This document shows, piece by piece, positions 35,737 to 43,683 of a DNA stretch of 64,000 nucleotides; within the stretch, counting starts at the first letter, position 1, and each line of letters starts with the position of its first letter. Origin of the DNA: CALECP01 sp964389925 (GTDB lineage: Bacteria > Chloroflexota > Anaerolineae > Promineifilales > Promineifilaceae); NCBI GenBank assembly GCA_964389925.1, contig CAYMGE010000025.1:1-64000 (forward strand), written 5' to 3'. A program made the translations under genes and the position numbers. The notes beneath the pieces are model-generated. The model worked only from the letters and a program-made list of their open reading frames with translations. It searched no databases and was not told the origin of the DNA.

Positions 35737-36411
35737 ATGCCCAAAAACAACTTAGAAAAACGCACACAAATAATCGAAATGGCCGAGCATTTCTTTTTTA
35801 CAAAAGGGTATGAGAACACATCGGTGAATGACATTATCAATGCAGCGAACACATCAAAAGGAGGGTTTTATCATCACTTTAATTCCAAGCAAGCGGTATT
35901 GATGTCTGTTGTGAAGGGGTTGGTTGAGCAGAGTCAGGCATCGATTCGGCCGATTTTTGACAATAAAGAACTAAGCCCCCTCGAAAAAATCAAACAGGGT
36001 TCGAATACGCTCAATAGTTGGAAAATAGGGAAGCGGGATCAAATGATGGCTATCATGAAGGTGCTACACAGTGATGGCAACTTACATTTCCGTCATCAAC
36101 TTGCAGTCGAGTCAAGCCGTGTTTCTGTCCCAATGTGGGCGCAAATCTTGTCCGAAGGGGTAACTGAGGGGATATTCGATTTGGGTAGTATAGAGGATAT
36201 CCACGCGGCCGAATTTATTTTTAACCTTCTAAATAACGCAACCGATTCTTTCATTCAGTTACTATTTGATCCAGAACGACCTGCACATGCGGCCGATTTG
36301 GCGATTGAGAAATTCAAGTCTGTTGAAGTGGCGATAGAACGTATGCTAGGGGCAACGACCGGGTCACTCCAATTGATTGATGCGGCCGACATTGCTACTT
36401 GGTTTGAATAA
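35737..36411 (+). CDS. TetR/AcrR family transcriptional regulator 2
   Basis: The start at 35737 (MPKNNLEKRTQIIEMAEHFF) is supported by AGGA 13 nt upstream, giving 224 residues; a frame starting at 35578 would add an unlikely leader. The N-terminal TetR domain includes SVNDIINAANTSKGGFYHHF near residue 33. The C-terminal part is the ligand-binding domain. It lies downstream of the SnoaL gene and converges with the glycosyltransferase gene, so it is a plausible regulator of the glycosyltransferase/P-type ATPase operon, whose promoter carries a separate TetR-type operator at 40162-40180. Confidence 0.88.
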   Translation: MPKNNLEKRTQIIEMAEHFFFTKGYENTSVNDIINAANTSKGGFYHHFNSKQAVLMSVVKGLVEQSQASIRPIFDNKELSPLEKIKQGSNTLNSWKIGKRDQMMAIMKVLHSDGNLHFRHQLAVESSRVSVPMWAQILSEGVTEGIFDLGSIEDIHAAEFIFNLLNNATDSFIQLLFDPERPAHAADLAIEKFKSVEVAIERMLGATTGSLQLIDAADIATWFE

Positions 36412-36462
36412 ATATCACTCGATCATGCCATTACACCATAGCTCAAATTAGAAATGAACAGG

Positions 36463-37800
36463 TTATTGTCTCTGAAAACTGAGGTGTTCGATCCTAGCAA
36501 CAGCATTAGCGATCCCATCCTCCGCCCTGATTTTCTTGCCCAGAGCTGCGGCGTTTTGCTGAATCTGGGGATTCATAACCTCACGTATGGCACTTGCTAG
36601 TTTTTCGGCCGTTAACTGCTTGTGTGGAATGGGTTTACACCCAACACCCCGTTCATGAACCCGTGCGCCCCAGAAAGGCTGATCCCACACAAATGGACAT
36701 ATAATGGTTGGACATCCAGCCCGTAATCCAGCCGCCGTTGTACCCGCTCCACCATGATGCACAACCGCTGCCATCTGTGGAAACAGCCAAGCATGAGGAA
36801 CTTGTCCGACTTTAAGAATTGATTCAGGCAGATTATCAGTCTTTATGCCTCCCCAACCAGTCGCAATGATGCCCCGCACATTCGCCAGTTGAAGCGCCTC
36901 AATGGCAATTTTTCCCAGCCTTTCTGGGCTTTTCCCAGCCATGCTACCGAATCCAATGTAAACAGGTGGCTCACCTGCTGCCAAAAACGCTGCCAGTTCG
37001 GCCGAAGGTTGCCACTCCGCTTGATCGTCGAGAAACCAATAACCATCAACAGAAGCATAGTCAGGCCAATCACGTGGGCGTGGCATGACGTGGCTACTGA
37101 TGCCATGCAAAACTGGGATGGGGCGATCATCCAACATCGTCTCCCGCCAAGCTGCTGGCTTAATTTTGTCTAGGCCAAGTACCTCCAGCCTGTAGTCGTT
37201 GAGTACCCTATCATAGGTTTTGTATGCAAGAAGGGCTAACTTATGGGTCAACCTATTGTACCATGCACTGGTACCCAATTTTGGGAAACCAATCATCGGC
37301 ATTTCACCTGTCCCGACCGTGAATGGAACCACGTTCGCTAAGACGATTGGAACGCCCAGCTTTTCGGCAATGTGTGGCCCGCTCAGTACGCCTGGGTGGT
37401 AAATGATAATATCTGGTTGTGTGCTTTGGGCGGCTTCCCATGTTTCTCGCAGAGTAGTCGCATAGGAGTCCTTGGCTTCTTGCTGTTGCTTGTTCTTGCC
37501 TAGCCAAGAGGCCAAAATGCCTTCTTGATTCTCAATGTGCTCTCGCCCTGCTTCGCTGTCCAGCCTATCCACAAAGTCATTGTTCATATAAGCATATTTG
37601 AGTCCATTTTCAGTGATGAGTGGTTCAAAGCTGCTACAAGTGCAGATAGTTACGTTGTGACCTGCGGTTTGTAGCCCTTTACCAAGTGCCACATACGGTT
37701 GTACATCTCCCCGTGTCCCAATGGTCAGAATAAGGATGTTCCTAGACAAACTGTTTTGTGAATTAACTTCGATTTCAATATTATTGTCATGGATTGACAT
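36463..37800 (-). CDS. Glycosyltransferase of the GT1/GT28 type (sterol or macrolide glucosyltransferase-like)
   Basis: The 445 residues begin with a GT-B N-terminal domain, ILILTIGTRGDVQPYVALGK near 27, and the C-terminal donor-binding signature VVHHGGAGTTAAGLRAGCP near residue 345 with CPFVWDQPFWGARVHERGVG near 365. These are typical of UDP-sugar transferases acting on small hydrophobic acceptors such as lipids, sterols or macrolides. GGAG precedes the ATG. It lies 43 bp downstream of the P-type ATPase gene, so both are likely read from the promoter near 40193-40220. The acceptor is unknown; detoxification of an antibiotic is one possibility. Confidence 0.87.
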   Translation of the reverse strand: MSIHDNNIEIEVNSQNSLSRNILILTIGTRGDVQPYVALGKGLQTAGHNVTICTCSSFEPLITENGLKYAYMNNDFVDRLDSEAGREHIENQEGILASWLGKNKQQQEAKDSYATTLRETWEAAQSTQPDIIIYHPGVLSGPHIAEKLGVPIVLANVVPFTVGTGEMPMIGFPKLGTSAWYNRLTHKLALLAYKTYDRVLNDYRLEVLGLDKIKPAAWRETMLDDRPIPVLHGISSHVMPRPRDWPDYASVDGYWFLDDQAEWQPSAELAAFLAAGEPPVYIGFGSMAGKSPERLGKIAIEALQLANVRGIIATGWGGIKTDNLPESILKVGQVPHAWLFPQMAAVVHHGGAGTTAAGLRAGCPTIICPFVWDQPFWGARVHERGVGCKPIPHKQLTAEKLASAIREVMNPQIQQNAAALGKKIRAEDGIANAVARIEHLSFQRQ

Positions 37801-37842
37801 AATAGCTTTTCTCCTTTTTGGATAGTGGACAATGACGCTGTG

Positions 37843-40041
37843 TTACTCCGAAGATTGGGGCGACGACGGTAGTCTATTCAGATTCGGGTTAGGTTGTTGC
37901 TGATGCCATAGTGGACGTAACCCGACCCCAATACCTAACCCCAACAGACCCCATGTCACAAGTTGTCCTAGAAAAAGCCCCCAGCCAAATAACAAGACAC
38001 CACCTGTAAATAGAAATGGTATCGACACACCGATCACAGACTGAAGGGAGAGATCCCGTTCATACTGCTCTGCAATATCAAATAAAAAGGGCAATTGTCG
38101 GAGTGTTCCATCCATTAAAATGACCTGAGCCGTATCGGTGGCAACTGTTGTTGACCCACGTATCGAAACAGAGATGTCCGCTTTGCGTAAGGCAATACTG
38201 TCATTAATACCATCTCCCACGAATAGGACTTTCTTACCCGCTTGTTGCAGCAATTCAACTTGGTCAGCTTTTTGTGTAGGCAACACATTCGCAAACACAT
38301 GGTCAATGCCAAGTTGAGTGGCAAGTGCTTGAGCCGGAATACCATCATCACCTGTAATCATGTAAAGCGTGATCCCTCTGGCATGTAGAGTGTTGATGAC
38401 AGACGATGCCTCCGGGCGAACGGTCGGCTGGAGTTCAATCATGCCGAGGAGCTTTCCATCGAGTGCCAGATAGACGATTGAGTGACCTCGCCCTTGTCGA
38501 TCAGCAGCAAGTTCCAAAACCCTCTCTGTCAAAGGAATATCTCTCATTTGCATAAATCGCTGACTGCCAAGGATAACTTGCTGCGAATTGAACTGAACAG
38601 AAAGCCCGTAACCGACTTCAATCGCTGTTTGGTCTATGGATGGAAGTAAAAGGTTTCGTTTTTGTGCGGCTTTGCGAATAGCATCTGCGATGGGATGGGA
38701 TTGATGTTCTTCAATGGCGGCCGCAAGCGCGAGGATATCATCCTGAGTCGCTTCGCCGACAACATGAACCGCAGCAACTGTTGGTTGAGCAATCGTAAGC
38801 GTACCTGTTTTATCAAAGACGACTGTATCAATACTATTAACTAACTCTAGCGAGCGACCGTCCTTAATAAGTACACTGTTTTGAGCGTACATGTTCAAAT
38901 ATGACATGACAGTAAGTGGGGAAGCAACTTGCAATAATGAGCCAATTGGGACACTCCACACAGTTATCATAGTATTTAACCCATGCAACAAGTAGGCAAG
39001 GCCACCCAGCCCTAGTGCATAAGGTGCGGTGTCATCAGCAAGCTGAATTCCTCGTAGAGCAACATCCGTATGATGGCTGGTTGTGTTATTGAGAATGTTC
39101 GTAATTTGGGCAACGAGCGTCTTTTCATTACTATGTTTTACCAAGATGTCTATCTCACCCATTAACACTAAGGTTGAGGCTGAAACAGTGTCACCTGAAG
39201 CCTTTTCTGCTGGTTGTGATTCCCCAGTCAAGGCATGTTGGTCGATAGTAGCGTAGCCATTGATAATCTGCCCATCTACGGGAATCACTTCGCCAGCGGT
39301 AACTCGTACAAGATCGCCTGCTTGCACCGCCGCCAGCGAGGTTGTAATGAGTACCCCCTCAACTATGAGTGATACGTGTTGGGGTAATTGACCAAAGACA
39401 TCCACCAACTGCTCTTGAGATTGCCCATAAACCGTTACGAGGAGCTTATCGACAAACAGCCACCCCACTAAAAACAATCCTTGTAACAGTAATAAAGAAG
39501 TTTGTACGACACCACCAAAGACTAACCCAAGAACGATGATCGCTGTCTTGCCTTTGTCGGTAATCCGCTTCCTTTGGAGCATCTCAGCAATGCCCTCCCG
39601 AATGACAACGATACTGAGATAAAGGTTAATAGCGGCCGTACACAAAATTAGCACAGGGCTACCCGACACAACAAATAAGATAGACATGACACCTAAACCC
39701 GCCCGTCTATTGACCATTTTAGCGTGTGGAGGAATCAACTCAGTGTCATCCTGATTAGACATTAGTTTCAACTGACGTTGGTACTGCCTACCATAGAGAC
39801 GATCAACGGTATTGTGTATCAACCTCTGGTACGCATCGTCGAGCAATTTCAGGTTTTTGCTAATGACTGGGAATTGTTTATCGAGTTGTTGTAATAGTTG
39901 ATTATCAGATTTCGTCGGGGGTGATGGTACATTCTCAATGTGGAACTGTTTTATGAAGGATGGTCGTCGCCAACGGCGCCAACGGCGTCGCAAACGTCTT
40001 AAAGGCCGTCGGTCTGCTTCAAAGAATTCTACATACTGCAT
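37843..40041 (-). CDS. P-type ATPase of the metal-type without CPx motif
   Basis: The chosen ATG at 40041 (MQYVEFFEAD) has GAGGA 8 nt upstream; starts at 40056 and 40107 are alternatives. The protein is about 732 residues with a strongly basic N-terminus (RRLRRRWRRWRR). Phosphatase TGES lies near residue 272, the phosphorylation site DKTGTLT near 408, and GDGINDS near 608, so it is an active P-type ATPase. Where heavy-metal pumps have a CPx motif in the sixth span it has LLQVASPLTVMS near 369, so the transported ion is not predictable. It precedes the glycosyltransferase gene, with a TetR-type operator at its promoter. Confidence 0.87.
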   Translation of the reverse strand: MQYVEFFEADRRPLRRLRRRWRRWRRPSFIKQFHIENVPSPPTKSDNQLLQQLDKQFPVISKNLKLLDDAYQRLIHNTVDRLYGRQYQRQLKLMSNQDDTELIPPHAKMVNRRAGLGVMSILFVVSGSPVLILCTAAINLYLSIVVIREGIAEMLQRKRITDKGKTAIIVLGLVFGGVVQTSLLLLQGLFLVGWLFVDKLLVTVYGQSQEQLVDVFGQLPQHVSLIVEGVLITTSLAAVQAGDLVRVTAGEVIPVDGQIINGYATIDQHALTGESQPAEKASGDTVSASTLVLMGEIDILVKHSNEKTLVAQITNILNNTTSHHTDVALRGIQLADDTAPYALGLGGLAYLLHGLNTMITVWSVPIGSLLQVASPLTVMSYLNMYAQNSVLIKDGRSLELVNSIDTVVFDKTGTLTIAQPTVAAVHVVGEATQDDILALAAAIEEHQSHPIADAIRKAAQKRNLLLPSIDQTAIEVGYGLSVQFNSQQVILGSQRFMQMRDIPLTERVLELAADRQGRGHSIVYLALDGKLLGMIELQPTVRPEASSVINTLHARGITLYMITGDDGIPAQALATQLGIDHVFANVLPTQKADQVELLQQAGKKVLFVGDGINDSIALRKADISVSIRGSTTVATDTAQVILMDGTLRQLPFLFDIAEQYERDLSLQSVIGVSIPFLFTGGVLLFGWGLFLGQLVTWGLLGLGIGVGLRPLWHQQQPNPNLNRLPSSPQSSE

Positions 40042-40161
40042 TCTATCTATCCTCATTATGCTACTGATTAATCTGAATTCGGAGCTTCCTATCTCTAATA
40101 GAAGCACTTACTCTGACTAAGAATGCCCATTTTGAGTAGGTTGTTGCCTGATTGCTAGCAC

Positions 40162-40180
40162 AAGACCGACGGTCGGTCTT
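40162..40180. promoter_or_regulatory. TetR-type operator upstream of the ATPase gene
   Basis: AAGACCGAC and GTCGGTCTT are perfect 9-bp arms around a single G. Palindromes of the type GACCGACNGTCGGTC are common TetR operators. It starts a few bases downstream of the predicted transcription start of the ATPase-glycosyltransferase operon, well placed to block it. TetR regulator 2 at the far end of this module is the likely binder. Confidence 0.75.
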
Positions 40181-40192
40181 TGGCTTTTTGGG

Positions 40193-40220
40193 ATTCTAAC
40201 TATTCTTGATACTATGTCAA
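40193..40220 (-). promoter_or_regulatory. Promoter of the P-type ATPase-glycosyltransferase operon
   Basis: On the minus strand a perfect TTGACA (40220-40215) and TAGAAT (40198-40193) are spaced by 16 nt. The predicted start of transcription is near 40186, just before the operator. The 5' leader before the ATG at 40041 would be about 145 nt. Confidence 0.7.
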
Positions 40221-40240
40221 GAAAGCAGCTTCGCTGCAAA

Positions 40241-40310
40241 ACCCTCACCCCCCTCTCCCAAAGGCTAGAGGGGGAGAAGGCACTTGCTCCTTCTCCCTGT
40301 GGGAGAGGTT
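40241..40310. repeat. REP-like nested inverted repeat
   Basis: Outer arms CTCTCCCA (40253-40260) and TGGGAGAG (40300-40307) enclose inner arms GGGAGAAGG (40272-40280) and CCTTCTCCC (40289-40297), with a C-rich flank ACCCTCACCCCCC. Dispersed sequences of this make-up are common in many bacterial genomes. Only one copy was seen here. It lies between the ATPase promoter and the BrnT-like gene in the 393-bp gap 40108-40500; the rest of that gap shows no gene. Confidence 0.6.
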
Positions 40311-40500
40311 TTATACTTTCCTATACGACTAGAAACGGTGGATCGTGAGTCAGGAGAGCGGATTCGTCAACAGGTTAAGTCATTGCCTCAGCCGCTTGTC
40401 CGTGTGTAAACCAATTTGTGAAGATCATCTCTATTACACACCCTTTTGCCGCAGCCATCGGCCTTCCCCTTTGTGAACGTCGGGTGTGATATACTGCTTT

Positions 40501-40770
40501 ATGTCTTACGAATGGGATGAAAATAAAGCGCGGCGCAATATCACAAAGCACGATGTTACATTTGAAGAGGCAGCAACAGTCTTTGACGATCCGCTTTATA
40601 TCGACTTTTTTGCTCCTTGCTACTCCGACGATGAAGAGCGTTACATTTTGCTTGGTCGCTCAAATCGCTACCGGATATTAATTGTCTCGTACACAGAGCG
40701 TAGTTCCAATACGCGAATTATCAGTGCGCGATTGGCAACACGTTCAGAGCAATATAGTGAACCTAAGTGA
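40501..40770 (+). CDS. brnT: BrnT-type ribonuclease toxin
   Basis: An 89-residue toxin of the BrnT family, a RelE-fold ribonuclease. It shows the family opening YEWDENKARRNITKHDVTFEEA at residues 3-24 in pieces, VFDDPLYIDFF near 29, and the C-terminal LIVSYTERSSNTRIISARLAT near 61. The start at 40501 is chosen because MSYEWDENK is the standard beginning; an ATA-led frame upstream is not supported. The antitoxin gene follows after 64 bp, the usual toxin-first order of BrnTA. The region lacks the CGGCCG palindrome and is likely acquired. Confidence 0.85.
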   Translation: MSYEWDENKARRNITKHDVTFEEAATVFDDPLYIDFFAPCYSDDEERYILLGRSNRYRILIVSYTERSSNTRIISARLATRSEQYSEPK

Positions 40771-40834
40771 TTTGTGGAGAAAATTGCTTCCCTAGAGGGC
40801 GCTAATGTTTACACAAATCAACTAGGAGACCTAT

Positions 40835-41068
40835 ATGACTACAACTATCGATGACGAATTACAACCAGAATACGATTTTAGTAAGTTGCGCGTTCGACGG
40901 ATGGGAAAGGAACGACAGGCGTTTGATCAAACATTGGTGAGGCTTGCGCCAGATGTTGCGACGTTTTTTCCTGATGCGGAATCGGTAAATAGTGCATTGC
41001 GTTTTTTAATTCGCGTCACGCAAGATGGGCAAGTTGCATCGTTAAATGCAGGTGATTGTCGGCGTTGA
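40835..41068 (+). CDS. BrnA-like antitoxin
   Basis: A 77-residue protein following brnT. The N-terminal part (PEYDFSKLRVRRMGKERQ) recalls the segment of antitoxins that contacts the toxin, and the C-terminal SVNSALRFLIRVTQDG looks like the helix of a ribbon-helix-helix domain. It is shorter and less typical than E. coli-type BrnA, so the assignment rests partly on position. AGGAGACC lies before the ATG. A tail frame after it (41046 on) encodes a short fragment that is not called. Confidence 0.65.
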   Translation: MTTTIDDELQPEYDFSKLRVRRMGKERQAFDQTLVRLAPDVATFFPDAESVNSALRFLIRVTQDGQVASLNAGDCRR

Positions 41069-41180
41069 AACAGACATCTCTGTAATTGACTTTGACCCTA
41101 AGACGCTAAAGGGTTGATCACTTGGAGAAATCGCCCACAAAGTTATCTACAGCTGGCAGTTCCAAACACAATCAATTCCC

Positions 41181-41474
41181 TTACAGCATAAACGGTGGTA
41201 CCTTGACTTCCTCAATTGAAATATCACGCCATACGTCGCCCGTGATATACGGTTCGTCAAGCAGCCACTGGTCGAGTTGGGCGCGGGATTCGACCAAATA
41301 CAAAATTACCGATCCCGCCATGCTGCCATCCTCATGTAGCCGTGCGGCCGCCATGACAATTTTACCCTCGCGCTTAAATTGCTTTGCAAGTTCCAAATGT
41401 GCTGCGCGAACAGCTTGCCGTCTTGCAGGTGCATCTACGTCCGTTCCATCCATGCCAATTAGTAAGAAAAACAT
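41181..41474 (-). CDS. YciI family protein
   Basis: The 97 residues match the YCII-related alpha/beta fold: FFLLIGMDGTDVDAPARRQAV at the start, HLELAKQFKREGKIVMAA near 27 with a conserved basic stretch, and ESRAQLDQWLLDEPYITGDVW near 66. YciI proteins are small dimeric cytoplasmic proteins that sometimes act as dehydrohalogenases or auxiliary domains; their usual function is unclear. The gene is leftward and lies 10 bp after the lipoprotein gene in the same direction, probably as one transcript. Confidence 0.82.
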   Translation of the reverse strand: MFFLLIGMDGTDVDAPARRQAVRAAHLELAKQFKREGKIVMAAARLHEDGSMAGSVILYLVESRAQLDQWLLDEPYITGDVWRDISIEEVKVPPFML

Positions 41475-41484
41475 CGTCTATTGC

Positions 41485-42219
41485 TCACTGTTCGCTGACA
41501 ATCGGTGGCTCAATCTCCACCACATTGTCAAATTTTGAAAAGTCGATAATCCAGATCGCATCCTCGTCTTGATCTGCGTCGGGCGGATCAACGATCTGGA
41601 CACGCATCATCTCAAATGTTTCAGGCTTGATCCAAAGTTGAATCGTTGAAGGGTCAGGGCCAATTAGAAAACCGCTGAGTTTATAGAGATTTTCGCCGGC
41701 GACATCGGCCGAAATCAAATAAACCAGTTCACCTTCAATCTCAGTCGGCTCTTCCAAAACCACGTTGCTCAGGTCGTTTGATAAAATCGACTGAATCCCC
41801 ACGTTGGGGTCAAACAGAACCGTTGGATTAAATCCCCAGTCTGGCGGCAACTCTGTCCACGCACCCGTGACGACATTTGTTTCCCACTGAATTTCGCCGA
41901 CGCTAATCACGCTGACCGTTGTGACAAAAACGGGCGCGATAATTTTGACTTGGGCGCGGGCGCGATCTGGCGCGACGTAATCGCCACCTCCAGCACCAAA
42001 CGCCAGCGTTTTACCGCTGTCGAGGTAGGCGAGTGCGCCGTCGCGGTCGATCTCAAAATGGAAGCCAGCGAGGGAGCGCATTTTTTCGGCCGAGTTCACC
42101 AAAATCTCCTCCGCTTCCAACGTCGGCAGTTCATCCTGCCCACAGCCAAGTAGCGTGAAAAGCACAAACAATGTAGACAGGCAAATGGACTTTCGGAAAG
42201 ACGCTGGCAGAGATTTCAA
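41485..42219 (-). CDS. LppX/LprAFG-like lipoprotein
   Basis: The 244 residues begin with a lipoprotein signal (LSTLFVLFTLLGCGQ; Cys near 26), so the mature protein is anchored to the outer face of the cytoplasmic membrane. The mature part is a beta-rich LolA/LppX-like fold with SAEKMRSLAGFHFEIDRDGA near 43 and an amphipathic groove typical of lipid-binding LprG-type proteins. It may bind or carry a lipid. It is followed by the YciI gene and preceded by a small membrane protein gene, all leftward. Family resemblance is moderate. Confidence 0.75.
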   Translation of the reverse strand: MKSLPASFRKSICLSTLFVLFTLLGCGQDELPTLEAEEILVNSAEKMRSLAGFHFEIDRDGALAYLDSGKTLAFGAGGGDYVAPDRARAQVKIIAPVFVTTVSVISVGEIQWETNVVTGAWTELPPDWGFNPTVLFDPNVGIQSILSNDLSNVVLEEPTEIEGELVYLISADVAGENLYKLSGFLIGPDPSTIQLWIKPETFEMMRVQIVDPPDADQDEDAIWIIDFSKFDNVVEIEPPIVSEQ

Positions 42220-42227
42220 TGAAGAGT

Positions 42228-42260
42228 ACGAATGAAGCTTCGGGAAACAACTTCATTCGT
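42228..42260. repeat. Inverted repeat before the lipoprotein gene
   Basis: ACGAATGAAG at 42228-42237 and its exact complement at 42251-42260 enclose a 13-nt loop. It lies between the small membrane protein gene and the lipoprotein gene, 9 bp from the lipoprotein start. It resembles the longer GAACGAAG arms at 11515-11557 in sequence. It may partly terminate or stabilise the transcript. Confidence 0.45.
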
Positions 42261-42272
42261 CATAGGAGCGAG

Positions 42273-42452
42273 CTAATACTGTTTACGGTTCTGAACCCAC
42301 ATGCCTATTGCAATCGGTAAAATTAGCGCGATCAGAAACATCCCACGCCCAACCCAGTCGGGCGGATTAAACGCCTCACCTTCGGCAAATGCGAGCGTGG
42401 GCAGTGCAAATAATAAAAATAGCAACCAAATTGTAGATGTTCTTTTTAACAT
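42273..42452 (-). CDS. Small 59-residue membrane protein
   Basis: An ATG at 42452 opens 59 codons ending with TAG at 42275-42273. The sequence has a hydrophobic signal-like start (MLKRTSTIWLLFLLFALPT) ending in AFAEGEAFNPP, which looks like a signal peptidase site, and a second hydrophobic span (FLIALILPIAIGMWVQ) near residues 39-54. GAGGC lies upstream of the ATG. It is leftward with the lipoprotein and YciI genes downstream, so it may belong with them. No family was recognised, but the composition and start region are those of a real small exported or membrane protein. Confidence 0.6.
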   Translation of the reverse strand: MLKRTSTIWLLFLLFALPTLAFAEGEAFNPPDWVGRGMFLIALILPIAIGMWVQNRKQY

Positions 42453-42464
42453 AATGCCTCTCAG

Positions 42465-42485
42465 TAGTTGCTAGCAACTAGCAAC
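42465..42485. repeat. Short palindrome with direct repeat
   Basis: AGTTGCTAGCAACT (42465-42478) is a perfect 14-bp palindrome followed at once by AGCAACT. It lies between the reductase gene stop at 42511 and the small membrane protein gene. It may be a regulator site or a weak terminator; nothing further supports either. Confidence 0.35.
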
Positions 42486-42510
42486 TTTCCACAATTATAC
42501 CGAACTGCCC

Positions 42511-43440
42511 CTACTTCTTCTCGTAATCTGCCCAGCGCGTATCTGTCTCATAGCCATCAGCACGCAGATCAATGCCCATTTCGTCTTCCAACAATCGGCC
42601 GATGCCCGTAGACCACGCTTTTTCGCCATATTTCGCCACGCCACGCTGCAAAATCTGCGTTGCCAAACCACCCATCAAGAGTGGGACGTTGTTTTCGGCC
42701 GCGATCTTCTCCGTCAGCTTCATATCCTTCATCGCCAATTCCATCGTGAAACCGTAATCATAGCTGCCAGTCATGATCGGAACCCCTTCCGTCTCCGCGA
42801 CAAAACTATTTCCACAGCTGTTCTTGATCGCCTCATAGACCATCCCTGTGTCGAGACCTGCGGCTGTTCCAAACATCAACCCTTCGTTTAATGCCCAAAG
42901 GTGGATAAAGGCGAGCATGTTGGTCATTACTTTGACGATTGACGCGCTGCCAACCGGCCCCATGTGTAGCACAGGCTCGCCCACGACATCCAGCAAATGA
43001 CGATATTTTGTGAACGCCTCTGTGGTTGCTCCTGCCAAAACGGTAATACACCCTTCATGTGCCAATGGGATGCCACCTGTCACAGGAGCCTCGATCACGT
43101 CGACACCTTTATCGGCCGCCATCGCCGCAATTTTGATCAACAGTTCGCGGTCAGTCGTGCTATGGTCGATCCACACAGTGCCGGCCTGCATTGCGGTGAG
43201 AACACCGCCTGACCCCAAAATGACATCCTCAACGATAGGTGGTGTCGGAAGAGCCGTGATGACCGCTTCGACTTGGGCGGCGAGAGCGGCCGAGCTTGCC
43301 GCCGCTATTGCCCCCTTTTCGACATATCCCGCCACGACCCCCGGTCGCGTATCATAGACAACCAACTCATGTCCTGCCTTGAGCATATTTTTAGCAATCG
43401 CACTGCCGAGTTCACCAATTCCAATCAGTCCTACTTTCAT
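42511..43440 (-). CDS. 3-hydroxyisobutyrate dehydrogenase-like NAD(P)-dependent oxidoreductase
   Basis: The 309 residues begin with the Rossmann motif MKVGLIGIGELGSAIAK at residues 1-17 and continue with the beta-hydroxyacid dehydrogenase pattern EAPVTGGIPLAHEGCITVL near 116 and MGPVGSASIVKVMTNML near 155, whose lysine is the likely catalytic residue. The C-terminal helical domain ends in YEKK. The ATG at 43440 with AGGA upstream is preferred to longer frames. It could act on 3-hydroxyisobutyrate, tartronate semialdehyde or a related acid. It is divergent from the translin gene; a dispersed repeat lies in the 243-bp gap. Confidence 0.85.
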   Translation of the reverse strand: MKVGLIGIGELGSAIAKNMLKAGHELVVYDTRPGVVAGYVEKGAIAAASSAALAAQVEAVITALPTPPIVEDVILGSGGVLTAMQAGTVWIDHSTTDRELLIKIAAMAADKGVDVIEAPVTGGIPLAHEGCITVLAGATTEAFTKYRHLLDVVGEPVLHMGPVGSASIVKVMTNMLAFIHLWALNEGLMFGTAAGLDTGMVYEAIKNSCGNSFVAETEGVPIMTGSYDYGFTMELAMKDMKLTEKIAAENNVPLLMGGLATQILQRGVAKYGEKAWSTGIGRLLEDEMGIDLRADGYETDTRWADYEKK

Positions 43441-43496
43441 TCGCTTCATCCTTTTTATCATTAAAGTTGTTCCCAAATAATACCGCCTATGGTTAA

Positions 43497-43519
43497 AATC
43501 GAAGGCTGGCATACAAAAC
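43497..43519. repeat. Dispersed 23-bp repeat, copy 1
   Basis: AATCGAAGGCTGGCATACAA with the following AAC recurs at 61427-61449 with one mismatch (G for A at base 17). Here it lies in the gap before the translin gene. Neither copy has flanking target duplications. It may be part of a regulatory or decayed mobile sequence. Confidence 0.5.
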
Positions 43520-43683
43520 GCGCTTTGGGTAACAGCTAGCCAACTGCGTAATTCCCCAAGTTTAGAGAGATAATTGTCCACGCTTTATCAACTAAAAACT
43601 AGCGACTCACACTTTTTCATCCAAGCAACCATAACTGGAACGAGTCTATTTGACTTTCTCGCTTTCCGTCAGAGAATTACAGC

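Noticed and set aside
36001..36020. tRNA-like GGTTCGAATACGC.
   Set aside because: It lies inside the TetR gene and no acceptor stem or anticodon arm surrounds it.
41046..41117. Short frame after the BrnA-like gene (MQVIVGVETDISVIDFDPKT).
   Set aside because: Only 23 codons and no recognised family; probably the end of a lost gene or chance.
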